8,509 bases of DNA from Schleiferiaceae bacterium (GTDB taxonomy: Bacteria > Bacteroidota > Bacteroidia > Flavobacteriales > Schleiferiaceae), in assembly GCA_025210575.1 (NCBI GenBank), contig JAOARK010000008.1:1-8509 (forward strand), written 5' to 3'. The notes below the pieces were generated by a model. It was not told the DNA's origin and did not search any database. It saw nothing but the letters and a program-made list of their open reading frames with translations. Both the position numbers and the translations under genes were made by a program. Positions within the stretch are counted from its first letter, which is position 1; the number at the start of each line of letters is the position of its first letter. Below, one piece after another: positions 1 through 6,673 of the stretch.

Positions 1-617
1 AAGTAAAAAAATGCCATGAGACAGCAATCGCATCAGCTGCCAAGCTCACAGATTCGCGTATAAAAGTGAGTAAAAAACTGCAGTTAGAGATCAATAAAAT
101 CTGTAAAGAATTAAACTTTCAATCCCCGGATTTTAGATTGAACATTACTCCTTCTAAGCTGTTGAGCCAATCGGGGAATGATGAAATGAAATTTTTATTT
201 AGCGCCAATAAAGGGCATGAACCTAAACCATTGGCAAAAGCTGCAAGTGGAGGGGAACTTGCCAGAGTTATGCTGGCCCTTAAAAGTATTATGGCACAGT
301 CTCATGATCTACCTGCAATAATCTTTGATGAGATTGATACCGGGGTTTCAGGAGATACGGCAACTAAAGTAGCAGGAATCTTGAAAAGCATGGGTGGTAA
401 AATGCAGGTTTGGGCCATTACACATTTACCACAAATTGCTGCAGCTGGATATGTTCATTATCAAGTGTTTAAAAAGGATAAAAAAGGGTTAACCCAGACC
501 TATATAGAAACCCTGAACAATGAAGAAAGGGTAGAGGCTATTGCACAAATATTAAGCAATGCCAAGCCTACAAAAGCCGCATTAGATAATGCTAAAGAAT
601 TGATGGCGGTTTCTTAA
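1..617 (+). CDS. recN: DNA repair protein RecN, C-terminal part (5' end outside window)
   Basis: RecN is an SMC-like ATPase of double-strand-break repair. Only the C-terminal ATP-binding lobe is present. The frame (codons starting at base 3) is open to the left edge, and the residues before the GTG at 66 (HETAIASAAKLTDSRIK) read as the end of the RecN coiled coil, so that GTG is not a start. Visible motifs are the ABC signature SGGELARV (from base 246), Walker B IIFDEIDTGVSG (around 318-353) and the H-loop ITHLPQIAA (from 417). The gene ends with TAA at 615-617. About 205 residues are in the window, against roughly 550 for the family. fabI follows 42 bp downstream on the same strand. Identification is secure from motif order and spacing. 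Confidence 0.95.
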   Translation, partial: VKKCHETAIASAAKLTDSRIKVSKKLQLEINKICKELNFQSPDFRLNITPSKLLSQSGNDEMKFLFSANKGHEPKPLAKAASGGELARVMLALKSIMAQSHDLPAIIFDEIDTGVSGDTATKVAGILKSMGGKMQVWAITHLPQIAAAGYVHYQVFKKDKKGLTQTYIETLNNEERVEAIAQILSNAKPTKAALDNAKELMAVS

Positions 618-659
618 CTTGCCGCCTTTAATTGAACTCGAATTTAAACGATTAACCAT

Positions 660-1475
660 ATGTCAAATAATCTATTAAAAGGAAAGAAAGGAATCATTTT
701 TGGTGCCTTGAATAGCGAGTCTATTGCTTGGAAAGTTGCAGAGCAGGCGCATGCACAAGGAGCTGAATTTGTTTTGACAAATGCACCCATTGCTATGCGA
801 ATGGGGGAAATAAACAATTTGGCAGAGGCTACAGGAGCTAAAGTAATTCCAGCTGACGCTACAAAAATGGAAGATCTTGAAAAGCTTTTTACAGAAGCAA
901 TGGAGATTTTGGGTGGTAAACTAGATTTTGTGTTGCACTCAATTGGCATGTCTGTAAATGTGCGTAAAGGCAAACATTATACTGAACTGAACTACGATTG
1001 GTTAGAAAAAGGTTGGGATGTATCTGCTGTTTCTTTTCATAAGACCTTACAAACTGCACATAAGCTTGATGCTATGAATGAGTGGAGTAGTATTGTAGCT
1101 TTAACATACATGGCAGCACAAAGAACATTCCCAGATTACAACGACATGGCCGATAATAAGGCGTATTTAGAATCAATAGCAAGAAGCTTTGGTTATCACT
1201 ACGGAGTAGATAAGAAAGTTCGCGTGAATACTATTTCTCAATCTCCAACAAGAACTACTGCTGGTAGCGGTGTTAAGGGTTTTGACGGTTTTATAGAATA
1301 CGCTGAGAAAATGTCTCCTCTTGGAAACGCATCAGCGCTAGATTGTGCTAATTATGTTATTACGATGTTCTCTGATCTTACGAGAATGGTTACCATGCAA
1401 AATCTATATCATGATGGTGGGTTTAGCAATGTAGGCGTAAGTAATGCCGTAATGCAAAAGTTTATGGAAGAGTAA
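660..1475 (+). CDS. fabI: Enoyl-[acyl-carrier-protein] reductase (NADH), FabI
   Basis: FabI catalyses the last reduction of each type II fatty acid elongation cycle, trans-2-enoyl-ACP to acyl-ACP, in the cytoplasm. The 271-aa protein has the expected length. The N-terminal nucleotide-binding region is GKKGIIFGALNSESIAWKVA (residues 8-27). HSIG lies at 93-96. The catalytic signature is Y150 and Y160-x6-K167 within LTYMAAQRTFPDYNDMADNK. SQSPTRTTAGSGVKGF (193-208) matches the flexible substrate-binding loop that FabI enzymes carry as a variant of SxGPIRTLAxSGI. The ATG at 660 is chosen because TAA at 645-647 closes the frame just upstream. No Shine-Dalgarno sequence is visible, as is usual in Bacteroidota. 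The gene lies 42 bp after recN and ends before a hairpin terminator. It could be co-transcribed with recN or use a weak promoter in the gap. Confidence 0.96.
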   Translation: MSNNLLKGKKGIIFGALNSESIAWKVAEQAHAQGAEFVLTNAPIAMRMGEINNLAEATGAKVIPADATKMEDLEKLFTEAMEILGGKLDFVLHSIGMSVNVRKGKHYTELNYDWLEKGWDVSAVSFHKTLQTAHKLDAMNEWSSIVALTYMAAQRTFPDYNDMADNKAYLESIARSFGYHYGVDKKVRVNTISQSPTRTTAGSGVKGFDGFIEYAEKMSPLGNASALDCANYVITMFSDLTRMVTMQNLYHDGGFSNVGVSNAVMQKFMEE

Positions 1476-1494
1476 TAAACACTTCATATAAATT

Positions 1495-1520
1495 AAAAAT
1501 CCCGCAGTTGCGGGATTTTT
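1495..1520. terminator. Bidirectional intrinsic terminator between fabI and prfC
   Basis: A perfect 11-bp stem (AAAAATCCCGC paired with GCGGGATTTTT) encloses the loop AGTT. The A-run at 1495-1499 and the T-run at 1516-1521 provide a U-tract for transcripts from either side. It sits 20 bp after the fabI stop and 5 bp from the prfC stop, exactly where a shared terminator for two convergent genes is expected. Confidence 0.9.
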
Positions 1521-1525
1521 TATGT

Positions 1526-3106
1526 CTAGAATTCTGATTTTAAATGGAAAGTAAGTTGATCAAATTTCTCCTCGGCCATTTGCAATGAAAAGGCAGAATC
1601 TGCCAAGAAAACTAACCTGCCAAATTTATCTTCTGCAAGGTAACGTTGCTTCAACTTAGAGAATTCTTCAAGCTGTGCATCATCATTACTTTCTATCCAA
1701 CAAGCTTTAAAAGCAGGAAAGGGTTCATACGAGCACTTGGCATTGTATTCGTGCTCAAGACGGTATTGTATCACTTCATATTGAAGTGCTCCAACAGTAC
1801 CGATAATTTTCCGACCATTTTGCTTAAGCGTAAACAATTGAGCAACACCTTCATCCATTAATTGATCAATGCCCTTAGCCAACTGTTTGGCTTTAAGCGG
1901 ATCCGCGTTGTTAATGAATCTAAAGTGTTCTGGAGAGAAACTAGGTATACCTGCAAAGTGCAATTTTTCTCCTTCGGTAATAGTATCGCCAATTCTAAAG
2001 TTTCCTGTATCCGGGATACCAATAATGTCTCCTGGAAATGCCTCATCGATTACAGATTTTTTAGAAGCCATAAATGAAGTAGGAGAGGAGAACTTTAAAT
2101 TCTTGCCTTGACGAACGTGTAAGTAGTTGGTATTTCGTTTAAATGTACCCGAAACGATTTTAGCAAAAGCAATTCTACTTCTGTGATTGGGGTCAATATT
2201 GGCGTGAATTTTAAAAACAAAACCTGAGAATTTATTCTCTTCTGGCTTTACCAGACGCTCTTCTGCTTCTTTTGGTAAAGGTTCTGGTGCCATCCCTATA
2301 AAGGCATCAAGTAACTCGCGTACTCCAAAATTATTTAAAGCAGAACCAAAGAAAACTGGCGAAATTTCACCATTCAGGTAAGCTTCTCGCTCAAACTTCG
2401 GGTAAACCTCGTTGATCAATTCAACCTCCTCACGTAATGTGTCGGCATAATCTTCGCCAATTCTATTGTCTAATTCTGGATCTTCCAGATCGTTTATCTC
2501 GTAAGATTCTTCAATCTTTTGCTTGTTCTGACCCTGATAGAGATTGATGTTTTTCTCCCACTTATTATAAACACCTAAAAAACGCTGCCCCATACCAATG
2601 GGCCAACTCATCGGACTAACCGTGATGCCTAACTTCGTTTCGATTTCGTCTAGAAGGTCAAAACCATCCAGTCCTTCTCGATCTAACTTATTGATAAATA
2701 CTATGATGGGTGTTTTGCGCATACGGCAAACACTTACTAGCTTTTCCGTTTGTTCCTCAACACCTTTTGCTACATCAATCACAACAATAACAGAATCTAC
2801 AGCAGTTAATGTTCTAAATGTGTCTTCAGCAAAGTCTTTGTGACCTGGAGTATCAAGAATGTTGATTTGCTTGTCTTTGTAAGTGAAACCCATTACAGAA
2901 GTGGCTACAGAAATACCACGCTGCTTTTCAATCTCCATAAAGTCTGACGTAGCTGTCTTCTTTATTTTATTCGATTTCACAGCTCCTGCCTCTTGAATAG
3001 CTCCTCCAAAAAGGAGTAGTTTTTCTGTTAATGTTGTTTTACCAGCATCGGGGTGGGAGACAATTCCGAATGTTCTACGCTTCTGTATTTCCTGTATATT
3101 GGACAT
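1526..3106 (-). CDS. prfC: Peptide chain release factor 3 (RF3)
   Basis: RF3 is the translational GTPase that recycles RF1/RF2 from the ribosome after peptide release. The 526-aa protein has full family length. The G domain shows G1 SHPDAGKT (17-24), a switch I region with FMEIEKQRGISVATSV (56-71), G3 DTPGHKDF (85-92) and G4 NKLD (139-142). Downstream sequence continues through an EF-Tu-like domain II (around 290-380) and the RF3 C-terminal domain. The region DFMEIEKQRGISV and the C-terminal ending with QLTFHLKSEF separate it from EF-G and LepA. The ATG at 3106 is preceded by AGAGGTGA directly abutting the start, too close to be a good Shine-Dalgarno sequence. The gene is monocistronic by position: divergent from idi and convergent with fabI. 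Confidence 0.95.
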   Translation of the reverse strand: MSNIQEIQKRRTFGIVSHPDAGKTTLTEKLLLFGGAIQEAGAVKSNKIKKTATSDFMEIEKQRGISVATSVMGFTYKDKQINILDTPGHKDFAEDTFRTLTAVDSVIVVIDVAKGVEEQTEKLVSVCRMRKTPIIVFINKLDREGLDGFDLLDEIETKLGITVSPMSWPIGMGQRFLGVYNKWEKNINLYQGQNKQKIEESYEINDLEDPELDNRIGEDYADTLREEVELINEVYPKFEREAYLNGEISPVFFGSALNNFGVRELLDAFIGMAPEPLPKEAEERLVKPEENKFSGFVFKIHANIDPNHRSRIAFAKIVSGTFKRNTNYLHVRQGKNLKFSSPTSFMASKKSVIDEAFPGDIIGIPDTGNFRIGDTITEGEKLHFAGIPSFSPEHFRFINNADPLKAKQLAKGIDQLMDEGVAQLFTLKQNGRKIIGTVGALQYEVIQYRLEHEYNAKCSYEPFPAFKACWIESNDDAQLEEFSKLKQRYLAEDKFGRLVFLADSAFSLQMAEEKFDQLTFHLKSEF

Positions 3107-3129
3107 TCACCTCTAATTTTGAAAGGCGG

Positions 3130-3137
3130 CAAAGATA
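3130..3137 (-). promoter_or_regulatory. Candidate -7 element of the prfC promoter
   Basis: Read on the minus strand the site is TATCTTTG, an exact match to the Bacteroidota -7 consensus TAnnTTTG, followed by CCGCCTTTC. It ends 24 nt before the prfC ATG, which would give a leader of roughly 15-20 nt. No clear TTG is present at the expected -33 distance, so the call rests on the -7 match and its position. Confidence 0.5.
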
Positions 3138-3271
3138 ACAATGGCAATAAGATAGCCGAGTGAATATTAAAATTGAATTCTCAGTTTTGTTTATCGTTAT
3201 TCAAAAAAAATTAAACGTTATTTGTAAGCATATTTCAAAAACGAAGTCTTAACTTCAAATTAAATTAATAG

Positions 3272-3787
3272 ATGGCGGAATACGTTATCCTGGTCGATGA
3301 GCAAGACAATGAGCTCGGACTGATGGAGAAAATAGAAGCTCATGAAAAAGGTGTTTTGCACCGTGCATTTTCAGTTTTCATTTTAAATTCTAAAAATCAA
3401 TTACTGTTACAACAACGGGCGTTGCACAAATACCACAGCCCAGGCTTGTGGACCAACACCTGTTGTAGTCATCCTAGAAAAGGAGAAAGTAATTTGGCAG
3501 CTGCTAACAGAAGACTCATGGAAGAAATGGGTATGGAAGCAGATCTTGAAAAACTACTCGATTTTGTTTACCGAGCTGAATTTGAAAACAACATGATTGA
3601 ACATGAACTAGATCATGTATTTATTGGAAATAGTGAGAGTGATCCGGTTATAAACCCTGAAGAAGTAGCAGCATTTAAATGGATGGATTTAGATGAATTG
3701 AGAAAAGATATTAAAGAACAACCTCAGGATTATACTCCTTGGTTTAAAATAATATTTGAAGAATATTATCAAGCCGTAACCTCATGA
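3272..3787 (+). CDS. idi: Isopentenyl-diphosphate delta-isomerase, type I (Nudix fold)
   Basis: Idi interconverts isopentenyl and dimethylallyl diphosphate, supplying both isoprenoid building blocks; it is essential where these arise from the mevalonate pathway. The 171-aa protein has family length. Active-site elements align with E. coli Idi: H24 and H30 as metal ligands, WTNTCCSHP (60-68) with catalytic Cys at 65 and metal-binding H67, the Nudix-box remnant ANRRLMEEMGM (78-88), and EHE at 110-112 containing the catalytic and metal Glu. The ATG at 3272 follows an AT-rich 165-bp divergent spacer. No TAnnTTTG element was found on this strand there, so the promoter is unassigned. The stop overlaps the next start as ATGA (3784-3787), indicating translational coupling with the pterin gene. 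Confidence 0.94.
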   Translation: MAEYVILVDEQDNELGLMEKIEAHEKGVLHRAFSVFILNSKNQLLLQQRALHKYHSPGLWTNTCCSHPRKGESNLAAANRRLMEEMGMEADLEKLLDFVYRAEFENNMIEHELDHVFIGNSESDPVINPEEVAAFKWMDLDELRKDIKEQPQDYTPWFKIIFEEYYQAVTS

Positions 3788-4194
3788 ATGTAACTGTAAG
3801 CAGAAAGGGGCATTTTAATGCCGCACATAGATTGCATAACGTTAATTGGAGCAAAGAGCAAAACGAAATAACATTTGGCAAATGCTCAAATCCATATTAC
3901 CATGGGCATAACTATGAGGTTATCGTAGCAGTGAAGGGGCCAATAAACCCTATGACTGGCTACACCGTTGATATGAAATTGTTAAAAGAGATTATTAAAC
4001 AAGAGGTTGAAGAACCTTTTGATCATAAAAATTTGAACGAACAGGTAGAGGAATTCAAAAATTTAAATCCTACAGCAGAAAATATCTGTGTTGTGATTTA
4101 TAACAGAATTAGAGCAAGAATAGAAAGTTCGTTAAAACTTAAAATCACGTTGTATGAAACTCCAAGGAACTTCGTTGAATGCGAAGATGAATAA
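3784..4194 (+). CDS. 6-pyruvoyltetrahydropterin synthase / QueD family protein (PTPS-II-like motif)
   Basis: This family converts dihydroneopterin triphosphate, the FolE product, into 6-pyruvoyltetrahydropterin (tetrahydrobiopterin route) or 6-carboxytetrahydropterin (QueD, queuosine route). In the 136-aa protein the zinc ligands are H15, H40 and H42, the catalytic Cys is C34, the Asp-His pair is D80-H81 and the pterin-anchoring Glu is E125. These are each exactly eight residues before the corresponding residues of rat PTPS. The motif KCSNPYYHGHNY has C-x5-HGH spacing, reported for PTPS-II, not the C-x3-HGH of QueD. The gene sits between idi (4-bp overlap) and folE (8-bp overlap), so its substrate is made by its neighbour. 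I leave the symbol blank because annotation pipelines often call such proteins queD, and the product cannot be proven from sequence. Confidence 0.88.
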   Translation: MNVTVSRKGHFNAAHRLHNVNWSKEQNEITFGKCSNPYYHGHNYEVIVAVKGPINPMTGYTVDMKLLKEIIKQEVEEPFDHKNLNEQVEEFKNLNPTAENICVVIYNRIRARIESSLKLKITLYETPRNFVECEDE

Positions 4195-4855
4195 AAACGC
4201 AGACGACATTCTTCAACATATTGAAGATTTAGGTAATGGCCACTTAGGGTATTCAATGGAAACTCCTATGCACAGTGAGGCTTTCAAGCTTTCTGATGAG
4301 GAAAAAATTACCGCTATAGCAGATAAGTTCGCAGATATAATGGAAATTCTGGGCCTTGACCTGAATGACGACAGTTTAAAAGGTACGCCTCATAGAGTAG
4401 CTAAAATGTATGTTAAAGAGGTGTTTCAAGGGTTGAACCCTAAAAATAAGCCCGAGGCGAAGCTCTTTGAGAACAAATATAGATACAACCAAATGTTGGT
4501 TGAAAAAGACATTACACTCCATTCTTACTGCGAACACCATTTTGTTCCAATTTTAGGTAAAGCACACGTGGCATATATTTCTAACGGAAAAGTAGTTGGT
4601 CTATCGAAAATTAACCGCATCGTACGTTACTATGCCAAGCGTCCACAAGTACAAGAGCGTTTAACTGAGCAAATTGCGGCAGAACTGAAAGAAATGTTGG
4701 GCACAAATGATGTGGCCGTTTATATAGACGCTACGCATTTATGTGTTTCAACTAGAGGCGTTGAAGATACCGCTAGCTCAACCGTAACCACCCATTACAG
4801 TGGTAAATTTGAGAGTGAACAAATGAAGAGTGAATTCCTTCAATATATCGACTAA
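4187..4855 (+). CDS. folE: GTP cyclohydrolase I
   Basis: FolE converts GTP to 7,8-dihydroneopterin triphosphate, the first committed step of folate, biopterin and queuosine synthesis. From the ATG at 4187 the protein is 222 aa, the normal bacterial length. Zinc ligands are C115 and H118 in SYCEHHF and C186 in HLCVSTRGV; H117 and H184 are the catalytic histidines. All are offset by five from E. coli FolE. GTPHRVAKMY (66-75) and GLSKINRIVRYYAKRPQVQE are also diagnostic. An in-frame ATG at 4154 would add 11 residues and overlap the upstream gene by 41 bp. I prefer 4187 because the overlap is then only 8 bp, as expected for a coupled gene. It is the last gene of the idi-PTPS-folE block, and no hairpin terminator follows. 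Confidence 0.95.
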   Translation: MNKNADDILQHIEDLGNGHLGYSMETPMHSEAFKLSDEEKITAIADKFADIMEILGLDLNDDSLKGTPHRVAKMYVKEVFQGLNPKNKPEAKLFENKYRYNQMLVEKDITLHSYCEHHFVPILGKAHVAYISNGKVVGLSKINRIVRYYAKRPQVQERLTEQIAAELKEMLGTNDVAVYIDATHLCVSTRGVEDTASSTVTTHYSGKFESEQMKSEFLQYID

Positions 4856-4891
4856 ATTCTCGTTATTAGCTTCATCAAAACAACTCTCCCT

Positions 4892-4899
4892 CAACTTTG
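4892..4899 (+). promoter_or_regulatory. Weak candidate -7 element upstream of the small-gene pair
   Basis: CAACTTTG matches the TAnnTTTG consensus except for its first base and ends 27 nt before the ATG at 4926, the same distance range as other promoter candidates in this window. There is no convincing TTG at -33. The pair could instead be transcribed by read-through from folE, which ends 70 bp upstream with no visible terminator. Confidence 0.25.
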
Positions 4900-4925
4900 T
4901 TTTACATAAAGATGCTAGTTAGTTA

Positions 4926-5066
4926 ATGAAGAAGATTAAAGAGAAGATCAAAGACATTATTAAAAAGGACAAAACTCAAAAAGCACAAAAATCTGGCAAA
5001 CTTACACATGCCGATGTTGAGGATATAAAAAGTGCGATCACCGAAATAGAATTAAGAGACCGTTAA
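4926..5066 (+). CDS. Small lysine-rich hypothetical protein (46 aa)
   Basis: I do not recognise this protein. The frame from ATG 4926 to TAA 5064-5066 encodes 46 residues, beginning MKKIKEKIKDIIKK and ending EIELRDR. Twelve of 46 residues are lysine. The first 14 residues alternate basic and aliphatic positions and could form an amphipathic, membrane-surface or nucleic-acid-binding helix. A second helical segment (residues 29-44, ADVEDIKSAITEIELR) is acidic-amphipathic. There is no signal peptide or transmembrane segment. The reason to call it a gene is that its stop overlaps the next start by one base (TAATG), a coupling pattern, and the downstream product is a recognisable domain. An alternative is that it and the PspC gene are halves of one reading frame split by a one-base change. 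Confidence 0.65.
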   Translation: MKKIKEKIKDIIKKDKTQKAQKSGKLTHADVEDIKSAITEIELRDR

Positions 5067-5218
5067 TGATACTTGGCGTTTGTGAGTGGCTTTCAATAAA
5101 ATTTAATCAAGACGTACGTTTAATACGTGTTTTGTTTATTGTTTTTACACTCGCAGGTGGATCAGGGGTATTGGCATATTTCATCCTATACCTCATAAAA
5201 GTATTTTCTAAAAACTAG
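5066..5218 (+). CDS. Minimal PspC-domain membrane protein (50 aa)
   Basis: The product starts MILGVCEWLSIKFNQD and contains the PspC-domain pattern GVCxxL, a short helix, VRLIRVLF, then a Gly-rich turn (AGGSG, residues 30-34) and AYFILYLI. Residues about 19-46 are strongly hydrophobic and form one or two membrane passes. PspC domains occur in phage-shock and envelope-stress membrane proteins, but standalone short ones in Bacteroidota have no assigned role known to me. The ATG at 5066 is the only ATG before the domain in this frame, which is closed by TGA at 5018-5020. It leaves out the roughly ten basic residues that usually precede GVC. It is coupled to the 46-aa gene by a 1-nt overlap, and its stop is one base from the stop of the convergent gene. 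Confidence 0.75.
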   Translation: MILGVCEWLSIKFNQDVRLIRVLFIVFTLAGGSGVLAYFILYLIKVFSKN

Positions 5219-5219
5219 A

Positions 5220-6653
5220 TTAGGCTTTAGATTTCTCCTTTTTCTCTTTGTAACCAAAGAGACCTTTTTCTTTGATTATGTTGTCTACATAAGCCGGTAA
5301 ACACTTTTCCCAACCTGGTTCACCAGATCTAATTTTCTTGAGAACATCTCTACTGAAAATTTGAAGGATTTCAGGATCAAATGATGGGATGTCTGTAATT
5401 CGCTTATTAAAGACCAAATATTCATAAATAGGCTTAAAGCGAGGATGAACCATACCACCAATCTTCTCAGTGGTAATAAACTCTGAACTATTTGATTCTT
5501 TGTATGGATAAACAAATACCTTGAGATCTTTAGAGAACAGTCTACCAAAGGCTTCAAGTATTCCTCCTGTCAGGTTTCGATAATACTTCTCATTAAATAT
5601 TTCGAGGAGATTATTAATACCCAATATAAGTCCAAGACGTTTTTTAGTAAATCGTGCGAAATAATCTACCAATTTATAGTACTCCTGATAATTTGAAATC
5701 AGAACGGTCTGACCCAAACTACATAAGATCTCGGCTCTATCTAAGAAATCTTGTTCATCAATGTATCCTTCAGCAAGAAGGTTATTCAATGTGATTTCGA
5801 ATAATACGGTAACGTTATCTTTTTCAACCCTGCGGTGTTTTATAAATTCACGATATCCCGTTTTAATCATGTCTATATTCACCTTGGTTACTGGTCTAAA
5901 AGAACCCCTAATGGCCAAAATATTCTTCTTATATAGAATCTCCGCTGGCAATAGGTTATTTCCTTCAGGTCCAAAGATCACCGCATCTGTAAATCCATTT
6001 TTTATTAATTGAAGACTCATCAATCGATTGTCCACCTCTTCAAAATCCGGTCCTGAAAAGTTGATCATATCAATTTCAATGGCATCCTTAGAAATGTTAT
6101 CGTAAAGTGATTTAAGTAACTCCTTTGGGTTTTTGTATAAGTTAAAACTTGAATGGATCAGGTTTGTTCCAAGAACACCAATGGTTTCTTGTTGGTAACG
6201 GGCCTCATTCTCATGAGTCCTAATATGTAAAACAATGTCGTTGGGTGCTTTTTTAGGATCCGTTTGAAAACGAATACCCATCCAGCCATGACCTTTAAAG
6301 CTTTTGCTAAAGTTAATGGTAGCCACGGTATTTGCGTAAGAAAAGAACTTCCTATCTGGATGATCTTTTCTGTTCAAACGATCGGTAATTAAACCATATT
6401 CATGGTCGATCATTTTACGTAACCTATTTTCTGTTACGTATCTACCGTCATCTTCTCTTCCGTAAATGGCATCGCTAAAATCTTTGTCGTAGGCAGACAT
6501 GGCTTTTGCAATGGTTCCAGAAGCACCACCAGATCTAAAAAAATGTCTTACAACTTCCTGACCGGCACCAATTTCAGAAAAAGTACCATAAACATTAGTG
6601 TCTAAATTAATACGAAGTGCTTTTTGAGCAGCCGTCAGTATTATCCGATCCAT
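5220..6653 (-). CDS. Conserved protein of unknown function (477 aa)
   Basis: I recognise this as a widespread Bacteroidota-type protein but know no established function. The sequence is soluble-looking, with no signal peptide or transmembrane helix. Notable stretches are YGTFSEIGAGQEVVRHFF (22-39), GGASGTIAKAMSAYD (42-56) with a Gly/Ser-rich character, FGPEGNNLLPAEILY (227-241), IRGSFRPVT (248-256), and a C-terminal WEKCLPAYVDNIIKEKGLFGY (448-468) followed by a lysine-rich tail. The Gly-rich N-terminal stretch could bind a nucleotide or phosphate, but this is inference. I recall homologues sometimes labelled nicotinate-nucleotide adenylyltransferase; no (H/T)xGH motif of that superfamily is visible, so I do not adopt the name. 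The ATG at 6653 is supported by an in-frame stop three codons upstream. It is divergent from the MBL-fold gene. Confidence 0.85.
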   Translation of the reverse strand: MDRIILTAAQKALRINLDTNVYGTFSEIGAGQEVVRHFFRSGGASGTIAKAMSAYDKDFSDAIYGREDDGRYVTENRLRKMIDHEYGLITDRLNRKDHPDRKFFSYANTVATINFSKSFKGHGWMGIRFQTDPKKAPNDIVLHIRTHENEARYQQETIGVLGTNLIHSSFNLYKNPKELLKSLYDNISKDAIEIDMINFSGPDFEEVDNRLMSLQLIKNGFTDAVIFGPEGNNLLPAEILYKKNILAIRGSFRPVTKVNIDMIKTGYREFIKHRRVEKDNVTVLFEITLNNLLAEGYIDEQDFLDRAEILCSLGQTVLISNYQEYYKLVDYFARFTKKRLGLILGINNLLEIFNEKYYRNLTGGILEAFGRLFSKDLKVFVYPYKESNSSEFITTEKIGGMVHPRFKPIYEYLVFNKRITDIPSFDPEILQIFSRDVLKKIRSGEPGWEKCLPAYVDNIIKEKGLFGYKEKKEKSKA

Positions 6654-6673
6654 TCTATTTTAGTTCTAATTTA

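Noticed and set aside
66..617. GTG at 66 as a start for a separate 183-aa gene
   Set aside because: The frame is open to the left edge and the upstream residues continue RecN, so this is an internal Val codon of a partial gene.
614..621. TTAACTTG as a fabI -7 promoter element
   Set aside because: Two mismatches to TAnnTTTG, and the only nearby TTG (600-602) is too close for a -33 box; kept only as part of the shared 11-mer observation.
644..973. Minus-strand frame opposite fabI (and similar frames at 1646-2111, 2598-2843, 5285-5557, 5761-6012 and 7715-7897)
   Set aside because: They lie wholly opposite or out of frame inside well-identified genes and show no domain-like composition.
3195..3222. 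Direct repeat CGTTATT (3195-3201 and 3216-3222) upstream of idi
   Set aside because: Seven bases in an AT-rich spacer, with another copy at 4861-4867; most likely chance.
3243..3256. Small hairpin GAAGT-CTTA-ACTTC before idi
   Set aside because: A 5-bp stem is too weak to call a regulatory structure or terminator, and no riboswitch-like architecture surrounds it.
4154..4186. Earlier in-frame ATG for folE at 4154
   Set aside because: It would overlap the PTPS gene by 41 bp and add 11 residues that do not resemble the family N-terminus; 4187 fits better.
5220..6653. Nicotinate-nucleotide adenylyltransferase identity for the 477-aa protein
   Set aside because: No (H/T)xGH or ISSTxxR-type motif is present and the length is about twice that of the enzyme.
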